Counted from the stretch's first letter, positions 37,301 to 49,500 are shown. The stretch is 64,000 bases of DNA from Cavia porcellus (GCF_034190915.1 NW_026947499.1:2727950-2791949), one strand, 5' to 3'. A program made the numbers and translations. The notes: a model not told the origin generated them from the letters alone.

Positions 37301-39099
37301 AATGCTCCTAGATATGTCTGCCTCTGCCTACTGCCTGGAACACATCTTTTAACACAAAGAAAACCAAACTCAGGCTCAAACCTGAGGCATAAAGCAGCAC
37401 TTAGGGACTTGATTTTCTGTTGCTTTCTTGTATTTATTTCCATGATTTTCTTCTATTCTTGAAAAGTGGTGTAGGTAACAGTATTATTGTTACAGTAATT
37501 AGAGGAACATTTGAAGAATATTCAACCTAAGACAAAAAAAGGAAATGCCATGTAAAAATAGTAATTGAGAAATGACAAATGTGACATGGACCTGTGGTAT
37601 AATGTGACTTAGGAAGAAAAATGAGAAGTGGCCTCCACATGATTTTATAAAGCAAATTATATAAAAATATCAGCTGTGTGCCAGATCTTTCATCTTCTAG
37701 GCAGGATCTTACTTCTCTACAATCCCAAAGAGTTGTGATTTTTATCATCTTAATATCAAAATGTTTCAACATTTGTTGACCATCAATAGCATTTTTCATT
37801 TAACTACCTGCTATTTCTGAAAGGAACCTGGTATTTTCCAAATCATCTAACCATTTCTTTTTTTTCCAAATCTGGAATTAAAAAGACAGAGGAATGTATG
37901 CACTGAAGTTTGGGCGTATACACCATGTGCATCTGTAAACACATACACACTGAGCTTTAATCATCGTTGCTTACAAAATCTGTTTGAAAAACCAGGGCAT
38001 TATTAGTAGTCCTTAGAAAAAGCTGTTTTCCTTCATATAGTTGAGACTGGTACCTGGGCATGGGAGCTGACTCTTTACAGTACAGAAGTGAGCGGTGTTT
38101 CCTGATAGGCACCCTTCCACAGGGGACCCAAATTATGACCTTAGATGATGCCAGGAAGCATCTCCCTTGGAGACAGAAAGTCTCTCCACCAGCAGCGGTC
38201 ATTGGCTCTCCTTGTAATCCAGGGCAGCACACAGTGTAAGGGCAGCCCTTTGGGATTCAGCTGTAACCTGACTTTCCTTTGCACCTCTTAAAATGGTGAT
38301 TACCACGAACAGGACAATGATAAAGAGTGGGGTGCAGAGGAATCTGTGTGACCAGCAGTCTAGAGGAACGCATTTCCCAGGGACCTCTGTCTGGTCTGAG
38401 CTATTCATCCCATTTTCTTAGATAAACATGGCTCCATGGGCTTCACACATCAAATCTATTATTAAGCGGGAAGAATATAGGCAAGGGAAAAATAAAATCT
38501 TTTTTGGAAAGATCCATTTGACTTTTCTTAAAATGTTTCTCTTTATTTCCATGATCGTTTATTCTGGTTTCTCTCTATTTTCCCCTTATCTTTGTTTGTG
38601 GATATTGTTTCTTCCACTTAATGCTCCATTTGTAATTTCTTTTGCCCCATTGGCCATTCCCAGATCATGTGCACAGCCGAGAGCCAATCCCAGGCAACAA
38701 GGTGTTGTATCACAAGTCTAGTCCCAGCCAATCAGGTTTCAGTCCTTGGAACTGAGTGAGGGGAAAATAGAATTGGGAAAAACAGCTGTGTGCATTGTGC
38801 TTTCTGTTTAAATTCCACTTATCTCAGTGATAGAAAATAGAAGTGCTGTGTGAGAGAATCAAAGCAAAGCATTGCACAATGGCTCTGTCCAGTGCTGCAT
38901 GGTGATGAGGGAACATGACAACCATCTTGGATAGAATCTTTTCTCAAGGCTTTTGTTTTTCCTTTTTACCCAGTTGGTCGATCTTTACAATGCATGAAGT
39001 TTACCTTCATCTTGGGGAGCAGGTGCAAATCCATAACCCAGTTTGGCTCCTTAGGGTAGGATTGCTGAGTGATTACTCATGGCCATGAATTTTATATTT
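37301..39099. other. Single-copy DNA, no gene seen
   Basis: Mixed to AT-rich. The hydrophobic 97-codon frame 38428-38721 is T-rich and shows no family resemblance. No repeat recognised. Confidence 0.35.
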
Positions 39100-39492
39100 C
39101 ATGGGTGATTTATGCAAGGTAGATGGACATGAGGTGGAGCAGAGCTATGGTCAACGAATGAGACTGATTGTTCAGGTAAAACTGACTGAACTGGGGACAA
39201 ATGGGGAAGAGAGTCAAGTAGCAAGCGGACATGAATACAGAACAGCCATTCCTGTAGGGAGTTGGGATGGTGACTCCTGGCTTCCTCTAGGTGATCTGTC
39301 CCTACTTAGAATATCAATACTAAGGTGGGATGGCATTCATTTTTGTCTTTTGCCTTGAGGTCTGGCCCTCAGCAGAGGTGTCCTCTTCTCCAAGTTTGCA
39401 AGGTGTCTGGGCTTCTGCACTGTCTCCCTGGGGAGGGCCCAGCCACTTTTGACTGCCTAGAATATTTCTAACTAACCCAGCTGCCTGTAACA
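39100..39492 (-). mobile_element. ERV LTR family 'A', 5' part, antisense
   Basis: In sense (minus) it starts TGTTACAGGCAGCTGGGTTA at 39492. It aligns along its length with the LTR at 52743-53319: CTGCCTAGAATATTTCTAAC (39453), TTTGCAAGGTGTCTGG (39396), GGGACAAATGGGG (39194) and CTATGGTCAACGAATGAGAC (39145). The U3 end is present; the TATA/R/U5 part is absent or beyond recognition below about 39100. No retroviral genes adjoin it. Confidence 0.75.
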
Positions 39493-41054
39493 TCAGAACC
39501 AGTCCAGCAAGCTGAAGGCGTTAGAAAGGAGCAGCGGAAGCACTTGGCTGTCTGGAGACACCCGGGGCGCCTGAGGCAGCATGGTTACTGCAAAGCACTG
39601 CTGTTCTGTCCAAAGCGACAGAATCCTGCTTTGTGACTCCTACTTGAATGTTCATATCACTGACTCAAGGCCGCACTGGAGGATTTTTGATGAAGCTGAA
39701 TTTCTAAACGCAGAATTCCACAATTTAAAACTTGAAGAAGAGGATCGTATTTTGAGTTTGTGTGTAGCTCTCCCAGATGTCCCAAAGTTTAAGAAGGAAT
39801 AAGAACAAAAAAAGTAGAGAGTGTTTCCTACCACTTGACACCACCGTGCCCTCAGCACAGCTCCGGTTTCCCTGCCCTTCCAGGCCTGCAGCTGCAGTGT
39901 CTCGGAGGCATCTCCACCTGCTCATCACCTTGGCGGACCTGACTGCTTCTGAGCCTTCCCTGCCCTGAGAGCGCTGAGCTGTTTCATGGTACACACTCAG
40001 CCGAGGGCACAGACCCTCGCCCTGATGGAGCCTTTCACAGCTCTGCCTGTTCACTGACATGCAGAGGGCTCCATAAAGGAAGAATAAGCAGGGTCCCGGC
40101 CACAGAGGTCTGCGAGTGGTTCTGGGGGGGGGGGGGAGACGACCAGCTTTGTAATGTTCCAGTGAAGCACAACTTTCTAATACTGGAATATAATACCTCA
40201 TAAGAGAAATGCTGTGAAAATAGTCTGTCCTTGTCAGCTTGGTAAGTGACCCTTAAAAACCCCAGGCTATCTCAGCAGACTTAAAATATCAACACTCCTA
40301 ATATAACAATTCTTCTAAGAAACACAAAGAGATACAAAAGGAAATGCAATAGGGCTCTCTCCATACTTTCCATGATTTTCCTGAGCTTACAAAAAAGTAG
40401 AGTTTATTAAAGCATAGGCCCACAGCAGATGAACGAAATATAATTTAGGGATATTAAGTGAGCTGGATATGATCCACCTTTACTATTTAAGGCACTGAAA
40501 AGTATCAGAATAATTGGAAAATGATGCCCTACAGACATGAGGCTGCTTTTTAGCTGAACAGGTAATAATCACTCCTCACAATGTTCCAGATGTGTGTTTC
40601 CTCTAATAATGGGGAGTTAAAAATAGCACTTCTGAATCTTCCTCCCAGTGCTGCTGGGAGGCTGCCAACAGCATTCCACAGGAGCAGGTTGTAGGCAGCT
40701 CCAGAGCAGCTTCCCAATAAAGGAAGCAGGCATGCTGATCACAACATTCAAATGCAATCTTAATTACTTCAGGACTGCTGCAAGCCTCCCCAGGTCAGCT
40801 CTGATAATGAGCTTCTGGGCTTTTGTTTTCTGGCTCAGGCAGTCCGTGCTAAGTGGGCTGCAACTGGACACCACCTGCTTAGAGGTTGGGGCTTTAATGT
40901 GGGTGAAATCACCCACATGCTCCGTGAATGGCAAAGTGCTGAGGGTCTCACTGGATCATGTGGCCATGGTGCCACCGTCTTCTCTGCTTAAGGAAGACAA
41001 CACAGCCTGCGGACACTGAGTCCCAGGGCAGCTCCTGGCTGGCAGTGTGCTGTG
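39493..41054. other. Single-copy DNA with a 13-base G run, no gene called
   Basis: The 73-codon + frame 39581-39802 is acidic near its end and looks more protein-like than most, but no domain is recognisable. The 158-codon minus frame 39725-40201 overlaps it. G13 lies at 40124-40136. No transposon is recognised. Confidence 0.35.
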
Positions 41055-41778
41055 CTACCATACATCATACCTGGTCATGTTGCCCAGGATGCAAGGAGAC
41101 AATGGCAGCTTCTTTCGAGAATTCTCCCTCCTTCTTTGCTGGGTTTTAATGTCCAGCATTCTTCTATAATAAGACTGTGTCACAGGGGGACCATTATCCA
41201 GAGTTCTTGCATTTGTCCAGCAAATTATCAAACCTGAGGGGTCTTGTAGAAACCCCGCATCCGCAGGTGGTGTCAGGAAGGCCTTGTGGATGTGAAGGCC
41301 TGCTGCCCGTGTTCCTCTGTCCAAGGCCTGCTGGATAAGGAGCATGATCAAGCAGCTCAAGATTCCAATCAGAATCACACTCCCAGTGTGGTCCCAAGAG
41401 CTCCCACCTCCCACACAGCTCGGTCTGCCCCTGGCTGGGTCCTTGTGCAGGGAGAGCTTCCTGCCCCTTTCCTTCGGCATGGTCAGCCTCTTGGCAGTTT
41501 GTTTTACTCTGGAGACTGAGCAGGAAATTGAGTGAAGACCAGGGCAAGCACCTGTCTTATGTGAGCTAGGAATTAGGTCAAAGAGCTTCATGGTCTCTGA
41601 ACCCAGCCAGTATCAATGCTGTTCTCTTCAGTCTCATCAGAAGATCTCTGATGGCTGAGTTCACCTCCTCCAATGTCCATGGCCCGCATGACCACGCCCT
41701 ATCAGCTGCCATCGTATTCTTCCCAGCCTGATAGTTAAAATCTCCATCTTGTGTCCCACCACTGATTGCTGCATGCAA
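41055..41778 (-). other. Two adjoining minus-strand open frames, unidentified; possible retroviral remnant
   Basis: Frames 41578-41778 (66 codons) and 41055-41591 (178 codons) follow each other on the minus strand and overlap by 14 bases. The second has a hydrophobic segment at about residues 71-86 (VILIGILSCLIMLLIQ) that could cross a membrane, with Arg/Lys-rich sequence on both sides. This layout could fit a decayed envelope end or another old gene copy. I recognise no family, and chance remains quite possible. Confidence 0.15.
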
Positions 41779-42159
41779 GCAATGTCTTCTCAGAGAGTCC
41801 TCTGAGCTCTTTCCCTAATTCTCCCAAGGCCATGCCTGCCTTGGAGCTCTGAACCAGCCTGTCTACTGAGTCAATACCCTAAAGTATTGAATGCACCATC
41901 TGTTTAGAGGCACATTATGGATAAGTAGGGCTACTCTTGTCCCTTCCCCCCTGCAATGGCACGAGTGACTTCTGGACAAGGGTAAGTGTTGTGAAACTGT
42001 GCATCTCCTAGTGTTCCATAGCAAATCCTTCTCTTCTAGGTTTACTTGATGTTTATTTGTTAATCTTTACTTCCAGCACCTGCCTTCCCTATGTCTTGAA
42101 GTTTGCCTCCATTTCCAAGTTGTGAAAGACTTTCCTGGACATCAGCCATGACAAGCATT

Positions 42160-42444
42160 GGTTTTGGGATTCAAGGTGCAGTTTACAGCAATGAAGGCGA
42201 CACCAAGGCTTCCAGGTAGGCTGATCATTCCAAGAGTGTGGGAACCAGTGTGGCCAGGCTTGGGTCCACTCCTTGCCCTGAGAGCAGACCTGTGAGGTCT
42301 CTCTGCCAACATCACTATCTGTCCATGCACCTCTGGGCTACCAGAGCCTGCTCCTTCTGCCAGCTGTGTGCAAGGTAAGGGATTCAGGCCCACTGCCATT
42401 GTGCAGATTTGCACTGAGACTGTAATCAGTAGCAGAATGAAAAT
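42160..42444. repeat. 285-bp direct repeat, copy 1
   Basis: It matches copy 2 at 43496-43779 over its whole length at roughly 85-90% by eye, with one or two single-base gaps. Shared landmarks are GTAGGCTGATCATTCCAAGA, TTGCCCTGAGAGCAGACC, CACCTCTGGGCTACCAGAGC and GTAGCAGAATGAAAAT. I do not recognise the unit. On the minus strand both copies give similar short open frames (42142-42414 and 43561-43749), so an old retroviral or gene fragment is possible. Confidence 0.8.
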
Positions 42445-42739
42445 AAAGGGGCAGAGGGATGGGAGAAGTGTCCAACTGTGTCAGCTCTATCTGTTGCAAG
42501 TTGCCTGAAATGTTTACATAGGAAAACCCCATCCCTTCCTGGAAAGGAAATCCAAATGGAGAGGACACTCCCAAATGGAATGGAAAGAGGAAAGTGTTCC
42601 CTTAGTAAAGAAGCCTCCTAAGTGTGTTACACAGGCAGTGTTGACACCCATGTGCCTTTATTATTTTGTGTAATCAGATTTTGTTACAAAGAGAGTGGGT
42701 TCTTTTACTCTAACTTTGCAATAAAATATCAAAACTAGG

Positions 42740-43050
42740 GACTAGCAAGCTTTTGCACTGCTGGAACACAGTATCTGACACCTACTGTTTTAAAAAGGAG
42801 AGGGTTAATACAGCTCATACTTCATTTTCCGTGGGTTCCTGAGTGGTCAGCTGGCTCTAAGATGTGAGTGTCATGGCGGAAGGGTACAGTGGAGCAAAGT
42901 TGCTCAGTTCATGGTGGCCTTGGGACAGAACAGGAGGAACAGTACCAGAGAGGAAGGGATGAGAGCCCAGATCAGTCCCCAAGGCCACACCTACATGAGC
43001 CTCGGGGTCTCCTGGGCAGTTTCCACACCAATCATATTGACACAGTTAAG
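42740..43050 (-). mobile_element. MaLR-type LTR, antisense, between the two direct repeats
   Basis: CACTGCTGGAACACAGTATC (42756) resembles the start of the copy at 25398-25745. TCATGGCGGAAGGGTACAGTG (42871), AAGTTGCTCAGTTCATGGTGG and CCCCAAGGCCACACCTACATG follow in the antisense MaLR order. It is strongly diverged. It lies between the two 285-bp repeats but does not share their sequence. Confidence 0.5.
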
Positions 43051-43495
43051 GCCCAGTGTTTTGCATCATTTAAGGTCAAACAAGTAAAAGGCAGTGTCAG
43101 GTCAATGGTGATGTGGTCTCAAGCACCCAATAGAAATAAAGCAAAACAAGCCAGCCTCTCATGCCTCCCACCTTTCCAAACATTTACCTGATCAGAAGTC
43201 CCTGCTCCCAGTTGGTGAAGATCATCTCATCTCTCAGTTCCTGGCCTGCAGTATCTAAAGAGCAAACTGCCAACTTATAATCACAACACAGCATTTCATC
43301 CAAGCCTAGGTCCCGGATCAGCAACTAAAGCCAGAGATACTTAAGGGTCTCTTTCGAAGCAAAGATTGGCTGGTTTTGTCTATGGGTGGTACGGTGGCTT
43401 CTCTGATTCAGAGGATGTTGTCCCCAGTGGGTTCCAAAGCCCTGTGTTCATTACTTCCTGTCTAGAAAGTGACAGCACCCCACTTGTCTCCAGCT
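43051..43495. other. Single-copy DNA, nothing recognised
   Basis: No gene or repeat recognised between the MaLR fragment and the second 285-bp repeat copy. Confidence 0.35.
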
Positions 43496-43779
43496 GGTTT
43501 GGGGATTCAAGTTGCATTTTACAGCAATAAAGGTGACACCAACGCTCCCAGGTAGGCTGATCATTCCAAGAGTGTGGGAACCAGTGTGGCGAGGCTTGGG
43601 TCCTTTCCTTGCCCTGAGAGCAGACCCTTGAGGTCTCTCTGCAACATCACCACCTGTTCATGCACCTCTGGGCTACCAGAGCCTGCACCTTCTGCCAGCT
43701 GTGTACAGGGTAAGGGACCCAGGCCCACTGCTATTGTGGCACTTTGCACTGAGACTGTCAGCAGTAGCAGAATGAAAAT
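43496..43779. repeat. 285-bp direct repeat, copy 2
   Basis: Second copy of the segment at 42160-42444, in the same orientation, with start points 1336 bases apart. Beyond both ends the flanks no longer match, so the duplicated unit is sharply bounded. See copy 1 for landmarks. Confidence 0.8.
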
Positions 43780-44469
43780 CTCCCAGCTGGGAGAGAAACC
43801 CTTTCACAGGAAACCCTTCTCTGCACTCCCCTATATATTTTATTTTTTCAGCAAAACGGCAACACCCCACCATGACCCTTATTACTCGTATGGCAAGAAC
43901 AATTTGTCAGGAGCTACGAAGAACTTGAGTCCCACAGCATTTTAAATGCAGTATTTGCACTTTGCAAGTAAACCTCTGCATGGAAAGAGCTTTCTTTTTC
44001 TTGACTCCCATTTCGAATGCTCTGTGTTTCTCCTGTTGTTTGTCCAATTCTTTAGGAGTTGGATGGGCATGCTGAGATCAGGGAAGACAGGAAGAGTTCC
44101 GGGCCAGCAGCTGTGCTCTCCTACTCCCATTAGATAAGAGCTGGACGCTGTGGTGAGAGGAAAAGATCTCTTTCAGGGTCGTGAGAGGTAACCCTGACGG
44201 GAGAGAGTGGGCTTGGGAACCCTAAGGTCCTTTGGGCTCCGTGCTTCCCGACCAGAAGCAGGTTTCCCACAGTGCTTTGCAGGCCCCGCCCCTACCGCCC
44301 TTTACCCTGGGCAGCCAGAGGGGCTGGGGAGAGAGGACCGTGAGGGGGTCATTGAGACAGTTCAGGAGTTTGAACGCTCAGTGGCTAAGATTTGTCTTTT
44401 CATCCTGTCACTTGCATAAATGACAAACCCACGGCCTGCAGTTTGGGAAAGTGTAGAGATGATTAACAG
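43780..44469. other. Single-copy DNA, no gene seen
   Basis: No family recognised. Locally GC-rich near 44270-44345 with an A/T-rich start. Short conflicting frames only. Confidence 0.35.
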
Positions 44470-44815
44470 AGGCTTGCAGCCCCCACCCCATGATCTGTAC
44501 ACACAGCAGACACATGTGAGTGCATGTGTGCAAAAATGCAAGCACAAATACACACAAATGTGTATGTACATGTGTACTATCAGCACCACACACACACACA
44601 CACACACGCACACACACACACACACACGAGGATATCTACACAAACATCTACATGCGAACTCATGTAAACATGCTTACACATAGACACCCAGAAACAAGTT
44701 CATACACAAATGTACACATTAACACAGCCATGCCCAGTAGTGCACAGCTAACAGAAACACACATACTGTATATACACTGTATATACAGTATACTGTATAT
44801 ACAACACCCCCATAG

Positions 44816-44861
<46 letters not shown>
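44470..44861. repeat. CA-rich microsatellite block with two (CA)n arrays
   Basis: Clean (CA)n arrays at about 44586-44628 (one CG interruption) and 44817-44861 are joined by CA/TG-rich degenerate sequence with ACACA, ACATG and ATACA words. Val/Cys and His/Thr repeat peptides predicted here are artefacts. Confidence 0.93.
44764..44802. other. Triple 12-mer palindrome TACTGTATATAC
   Basis: TACTGTATATAC (44764-44775) is followed after 3 bases by its exact reverse complement (44779-44790) and then directly by a second forward copy (44791-44802). The middle arm can pair with either neighbour, so two alternative perfect 12-bp hairpins exist. It sits between two CA arrays. Confidence 0.8.
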
Positions 44862-44864
<3 letters not shown>

Positions 44865-45279
44865 AACTGAGATAGCCATGAAGAAGAACAGGCATAACCA
44901 GTCAAGCAGGCAGGGACTGCTCTGTGAGCCTGAGCATCATGTGGCCAGGCTCCTGAGCTGGGATGGGGGGCTATTCCCTGTCTTGCCGCCTTTTGCACAG
45001 TGGGGCATCTACCTGCAAGCAGCTCTAGCTGGCTGGGAGGGAAGAATGAAATGCTCTGGAAGGTAAAGTTCCCTAGTGAAGTTCAGACACTGCAGACTCA
45101 CATTTGTCTTCTCTGATTTGCTAAATATATCACATTATTTGGATGGAGATGTGTTCTTTTGTTCCTGTGCAAGCAGCCGGGTAACTGAAGTGTGCAATCA
45201 GGTTATCAGTTTTGGGAATCCTGGATGCAGTGTCTGAGGTTTTCCTGTCTGCCAATTCCTTGGGAGACACTGGGGTACG

Positions 45280-45337
45280 TATGTGTGTGAGGGAGAGAGA
45301 AGGAGACAGACAGAGAGAGAGACAGAGACAGAGACAT
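45280..45337. repeat. Short GA-rich simple repeat
   Basis: GAGAGAGA and CAGAGACAGAGA words make an imperfect purine-rich microsatellite about 58 bases long. Confidence 0.85.
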
Positions 45338-46960
45338 GAATTAAATTTTGTTAAAGAGAGAAGGGTCAAAGTCACTAGGAAGTGCCACGCCTTGTCTTCC
45401 TCACATTACAATGAATAAGGCTCAGCACCAGGAGAAACCCTAAGAGCTCAGCAGAGGCGGCATCTGGGTCAGCGCTCTGCAGCCCGGTCTTGTTTAAAGT
45501 CCTCTTCAAGCCCCAGGGCACTTTAAGCTCCGAGGACACTTTTTCCTGCCCCTTCCTGTTAGAGGTTTGGCTCCCGCACCTTGTGGAAACACCTCAGCAG
45601 GGGTTCCAGAGCTGTCTAGTGGGGCTCATCCTCCCTAGGAGGATGCAGGTTGCACACCCACAAGGTGAGCTCCCAGCCTTGCCCTGCAGCCCTACACAGG
45701 TTCCCTTTCCAGAGGGAATGAGCATCCCTGGGCCTGTAGGCTGAGGCTGAAATTGCATGAAGATACTGCAGTCTGGAGCATGAATTTCCAGGAAATCTGG
45801 GCCAAAAGTTGAGCATGGAAAGAGGGTTGCAAGTGCCTTGGAGAAGAAGCAGCCTTTGTTGGGTAGTAAGTTATCAGCAAGCTCTTCTCTCTTGACCCGG
45901 GATTCTTTTCTTCCTGACCCGCAGAGCCTGGCAGCTGCCTGCTGGCAGGCAAAAGAGCTCTGATGGGACTTGCTCGTCCCTGGGCCTCCTGCTCTCATCT
46001 CCCCTCAATTTAGAAAAGGAAAATGAAGAAAAGACACAGGGTTAGCGGCCTCAATTCTCCACCCCGATTGTAACATCTGCAGGACTCAAGCAGCACCAGC
46101 TCTGGGCCACCGGCTCCCATGGCCATGACCCCTTCTTGGTCCAGAGCAGATGCTGGCCCTATGAGCGAGACTGCAGGAAGAGCTTCCTGTCCTGTCGGGG
46201 GCAGCACAGAGCAGGAGCTGTCCACTGCGCCCACCCACAGATGTCCAGAACCAGAGGATGCTGCACCTCTTTTGGGTTGGCTGAGTCATCAGCCGCTAAA
46301 GTCATGAGCTCAGCTGCCCCAGAATGATTCCTTGGGGTCTTCAAGGTCTGATCCTTAAAATCCTTTTCCTCAGTGAAGAAGCAGCTTATTAGAGATGACC
46401 GTGGCCTTCACAGCCAATGCCTGTTTCATTAGCCTGTCCATCCTCACTAGCAAAACCCTTGTTAAATCCACTACTGCTAAATTCTCATTCAGGTTAAATT
46501 CTCACCTGTTCCTGTGGTAAATTCGGTAACATTTTCTACGTTAAAAATAATGTAGTTATTTTTCATCTTTACTGCTGTGGTTTACACTGTCTGTGGTCCT
46601 CCTGGCAGCTGCTGCTCCATCTTTGGAAGGGCTCTTCTCTTAGGATCTTTTTTGGGTGTGCACATTGTTTTTATCCTTACTAAGAATCCTGTGAGTGTTT
46701 TTTCTCTTCCTGAAAGACAGATGTCATTGCTTTGTGGCACATCATACCCGGGTTTCTGTGTATTATAGAGTTGAAACATTATTCTGTTGATTTTTATTTT
46801 TGTCCAGACAAATGGCAAACCTTATCCATGGATGTTTCCAAGCAGATTCATATCAATATTGTTTTTATATTTCAAGCTTGATACTAAAACATGATGTTCA
46901 CAATATACTAGAATACATATCACTAAAAGTAGTTTAGTTAAGAAATTTTTACCCCCAAAA
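45338..46960. other. Single-copy DNA, no gene seen
   Basis: Mixed sequence. The 134-codon minus frame 45594-45998 is overlapped by two others and has no domain. No repeat recognised. Confidence 0.35.
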
Positions 46961-47450
46961 TGTACTACATTAAATCCCTGTTAGGACCACAAATTCACAA
47001 GGTCTAATTTTGCACAATTCCTTATGGGATGATAACATGGAGGCTTGGGGTTATCAGTACCTCCCACTTGAGATTTCCCATTGATTCTTCTTAGCATAAA
47101 GCCATCTTTGCCCTCTTGAGTCATCCCAGGATTCTACCCCAGGACAAGATCCTCCTTAGCATAAGATCATCTCTGCCCTCTTGAGGTGTCCCAGGATTAT
47201 ATTTGTCCACTGAGTCATAAACCTCTGATCTTTCTGCCAAATTTGAGTTTCCCCTGACCCTGCCTATCACTGTATGCACTGTATACACCCTATAAATACT
47301 GGCTGTCATGGAGCATCTGAAAAGGGCCCATTTGGAGACATTGACTTCCCAGCCACTCGTGTATTACTAAACTTGTCCCTATTTTTTATTTTATTCTCTT
47401 GCGGTACCCTTAACACAGACAATTGGGGTTCTTTTCTGGGTCCTTGATAG
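46961..47450 (+). mobile_element. ERV-type LTR with TATA box and tandem U3 repeats, sense
   Basis: From TGTACTAC (46961) the segment has LTR layout: a U3-like region with a 65-base-period duplication (47090-47202), a clear TATA box CTATAAATAC (47290-47299), a likely R region, and a T-rich U5-like tail ending near GGGTCCTTGATA (47450). No canonical AATAAA is seen (ATTACTAAAC near 47364 may substitute). No primer-binding site or gag follows, so it is a solo LTR or has lost its body. The family is not identified. Confidence 0.55.
47090..47202 (+). repeat. 65-bp-period direct duplication in LTR U3
   Basis: CTTAGCATAAAG... from 47090 and CTTAGCATAAGA... from 47155 align over 48 bases with 9 differences (about 81%), including GCCCTCTTGAG and CCCAGGATT in both. 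Tandem repeats upstream of the TATA box are typical of enhancer repeats in retroviral U3 regions. Confidence 0.85.
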
Positions 47451-49484
47451 AGCCTCATGAATTTATAATTTCCTGAGAAGAAATATAAAACAAAGCAAAG
47501 CAGGGCATGTTTATGGTTCTCAATGCTTCTCCCAATTCCACAAGCTTCAAAGAAAGTGTCCTATTAAATGGAACTCTTTTATTGAGAACTAATATATTAA
47601 AGGGACCCTCTTACCAAATTTTACATAGAAGGGATTTTAAGAAGGAAAGTTTGGAGAGATAAAACCAGGCTATGAACTTGGCTTCCACCTCTAAACACAG
47701 CAGAGAGGAAAAGTGGAGAAAACTGACACCCAGCCTGGACCTTGAGTAAATGACGGACAGGGCATACACCAGGAGATTACAGGCATGTGATGATAAAGTG
47801 CCCTGGGAGCAATTCCACTTTCCTCCTTCATATTCCTTTAAGAATTCCAGGAGCCAAAGACGCTGGCTGTTGATGCCCACACAGAGCTTGGGGATGAGGT
47901 GTCCACTGTGTGAGGTTTTCCTGTGTCCTGCAGCACACACATGGCCCTTGGAGTCGTACATACAGTGTGCCAGGCTTCCCCAGCCTTTGCACCTGGACAT
48001 CAGAACCAGAGCACTGATCTTCATAAACAAAGGTGGATGCTTTCTACTGTCTTTTACATGCTTCTGCTTCCAGTCAAGTGAAAAGTAGCATCCACTGTGC
48101 TTAACAGTGGGCCAAGGGGAGAGAAATTCACCCCCACCTTCTTTCTGACCTCAAGTGGCTGCTCACTGACATGGGAGTACGGCCACTTCTGCTTTCCCTC
48201 CCGCTCTCTGGGTTTACTGAGGTTTCTTTGTGCTCCCAGTTTATGCCCATGATATCATGATATCGCTGCTGCCTCTTTGGTGTCCAGCAATATTCAGCTC
48301 AGCCTTGACCGTGACTTTTCCTTTATTCATAGCAGAAACACTCTTTTGCTTGGCCTTCTGAAGACATTCATCAATCATCATTTCTAACCCCATCAGACTC
48401 CTCATCCCTTCCCATTAGCAGCTAGGACCTGTCACCAGGACCCAGGCTTTGGCTGGAAGGACACCATCATTTCACCCAATGACACAACCACAGAAAAATC
48501 TTTGGGGCCATGAAATATCTAAAGGTGACAACAAATCACCACTGAAAAACATCCAAGACCTGATCAGTGCTACCCAAGGAAAGTGAGCCAAAGCATAGTT
48601 CTCTCATCAGGTTTCCGTATTTGTGAACATCTACACAAATGTGGTTTTCTGTGAAATATATTTTCAAGGTACACATTGAGACAAACAAACTCATTTCTTT
48701 ACAAATCTGGAGAAGTATCTATTCTACAATAAAACAGCATCCATAATGTGCTGTAACCCCAAAAGTGTCAGAAATCCCAGTTCTTTAATTGGACATCTTA
48801 TATGCATTATCTGCTTAAATGTTATGCAACAGAATTTGCCTCTGATGTTTCTGAAGAGCTTGAAAAATCATGGGACTCATCTAAATCAATTTCAGGTGCA
48901 ACTCATCACTTACTGCTAGAGATCCTGTCATGCTGAGGATTCTCTATTAGGGAGTCAGGCTGGGCTGGAAGTATCTGAGGAAAGACACAGCACAGGGAAC
49001 TGTTATGCTTGGAGGACACAGTGACCTTGGCATAACTAGATCATGGTGGAGCAAATTTTAAAGATAGAGCAGAGGTCTGGAGTTAATAACAGCTGTCATA
49101 AGCATGCAGAAATTGTCTGCCTGTGAGCGACATTTGTTCAGATAGCTGACATAGAGCCACCAAGTACCAAGCAGAACTTGCTCTAGGAGTGATAACATAT
49201 TCTGCTTTGGACACAGCATCAAACTGTGACCTGCACATGTCAGCCTGGCAGAGAGCAAGCCACACATTGACACGAGACCATTGTGTGAAAACCTCAGGGT
49301 GATGTCCTCAGCAACAGGACTGTGTGAAGCAGGACTGAGTGAATGTCCTCCACCCTGGCTCTTGCTAGTGCCTTTGTGGCCACTTGAGCTTGGTGACCAA
49401 ATCAGTGCTAAAGGACTGACAGCAGAGGCCCAGTATGTGGCTCCAGCATGGGCTGGGTGTGGCCACACAGCAGGGCATGGTAGG
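47451..49484. other. Single-copy DNA, no gene seen
   Basis: It contains a 14-base perfect palindrome GATATCATGATATC (48251-48264), itself a tandem of ATGATATC. The stretch 48560-48960 is unique and AT-leaning. Frames up to 139 codons (47611-48030 minus) show no domain. Confidence 0.35.
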
Positions 49485-49500
49485 ACTGCAGGGGGCAGCC
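49485..49500 (+). promoter_or_regulatory. Second CTCF-like core motif
   Basis: TGCAGGGGGCAGCC contains CAGGGGGCAG, matching the YAGRKGGCRS half of the CTCF consensus. The upstream CCAS half is poor (ACTG). Weaker than the site at 4628. Confidence 0.3.

Noticed and set aside
39581..39802. 73-codon + frame with protein-like composition
   Set aside because: No family resemblance. It could be a fragment of an old processed copy, but I cannot name a parent gene.
44362..44998. Cys/Val and His/Thr repeat peptides
   Set aside because: Translation of (CA)n arrays on both strands.
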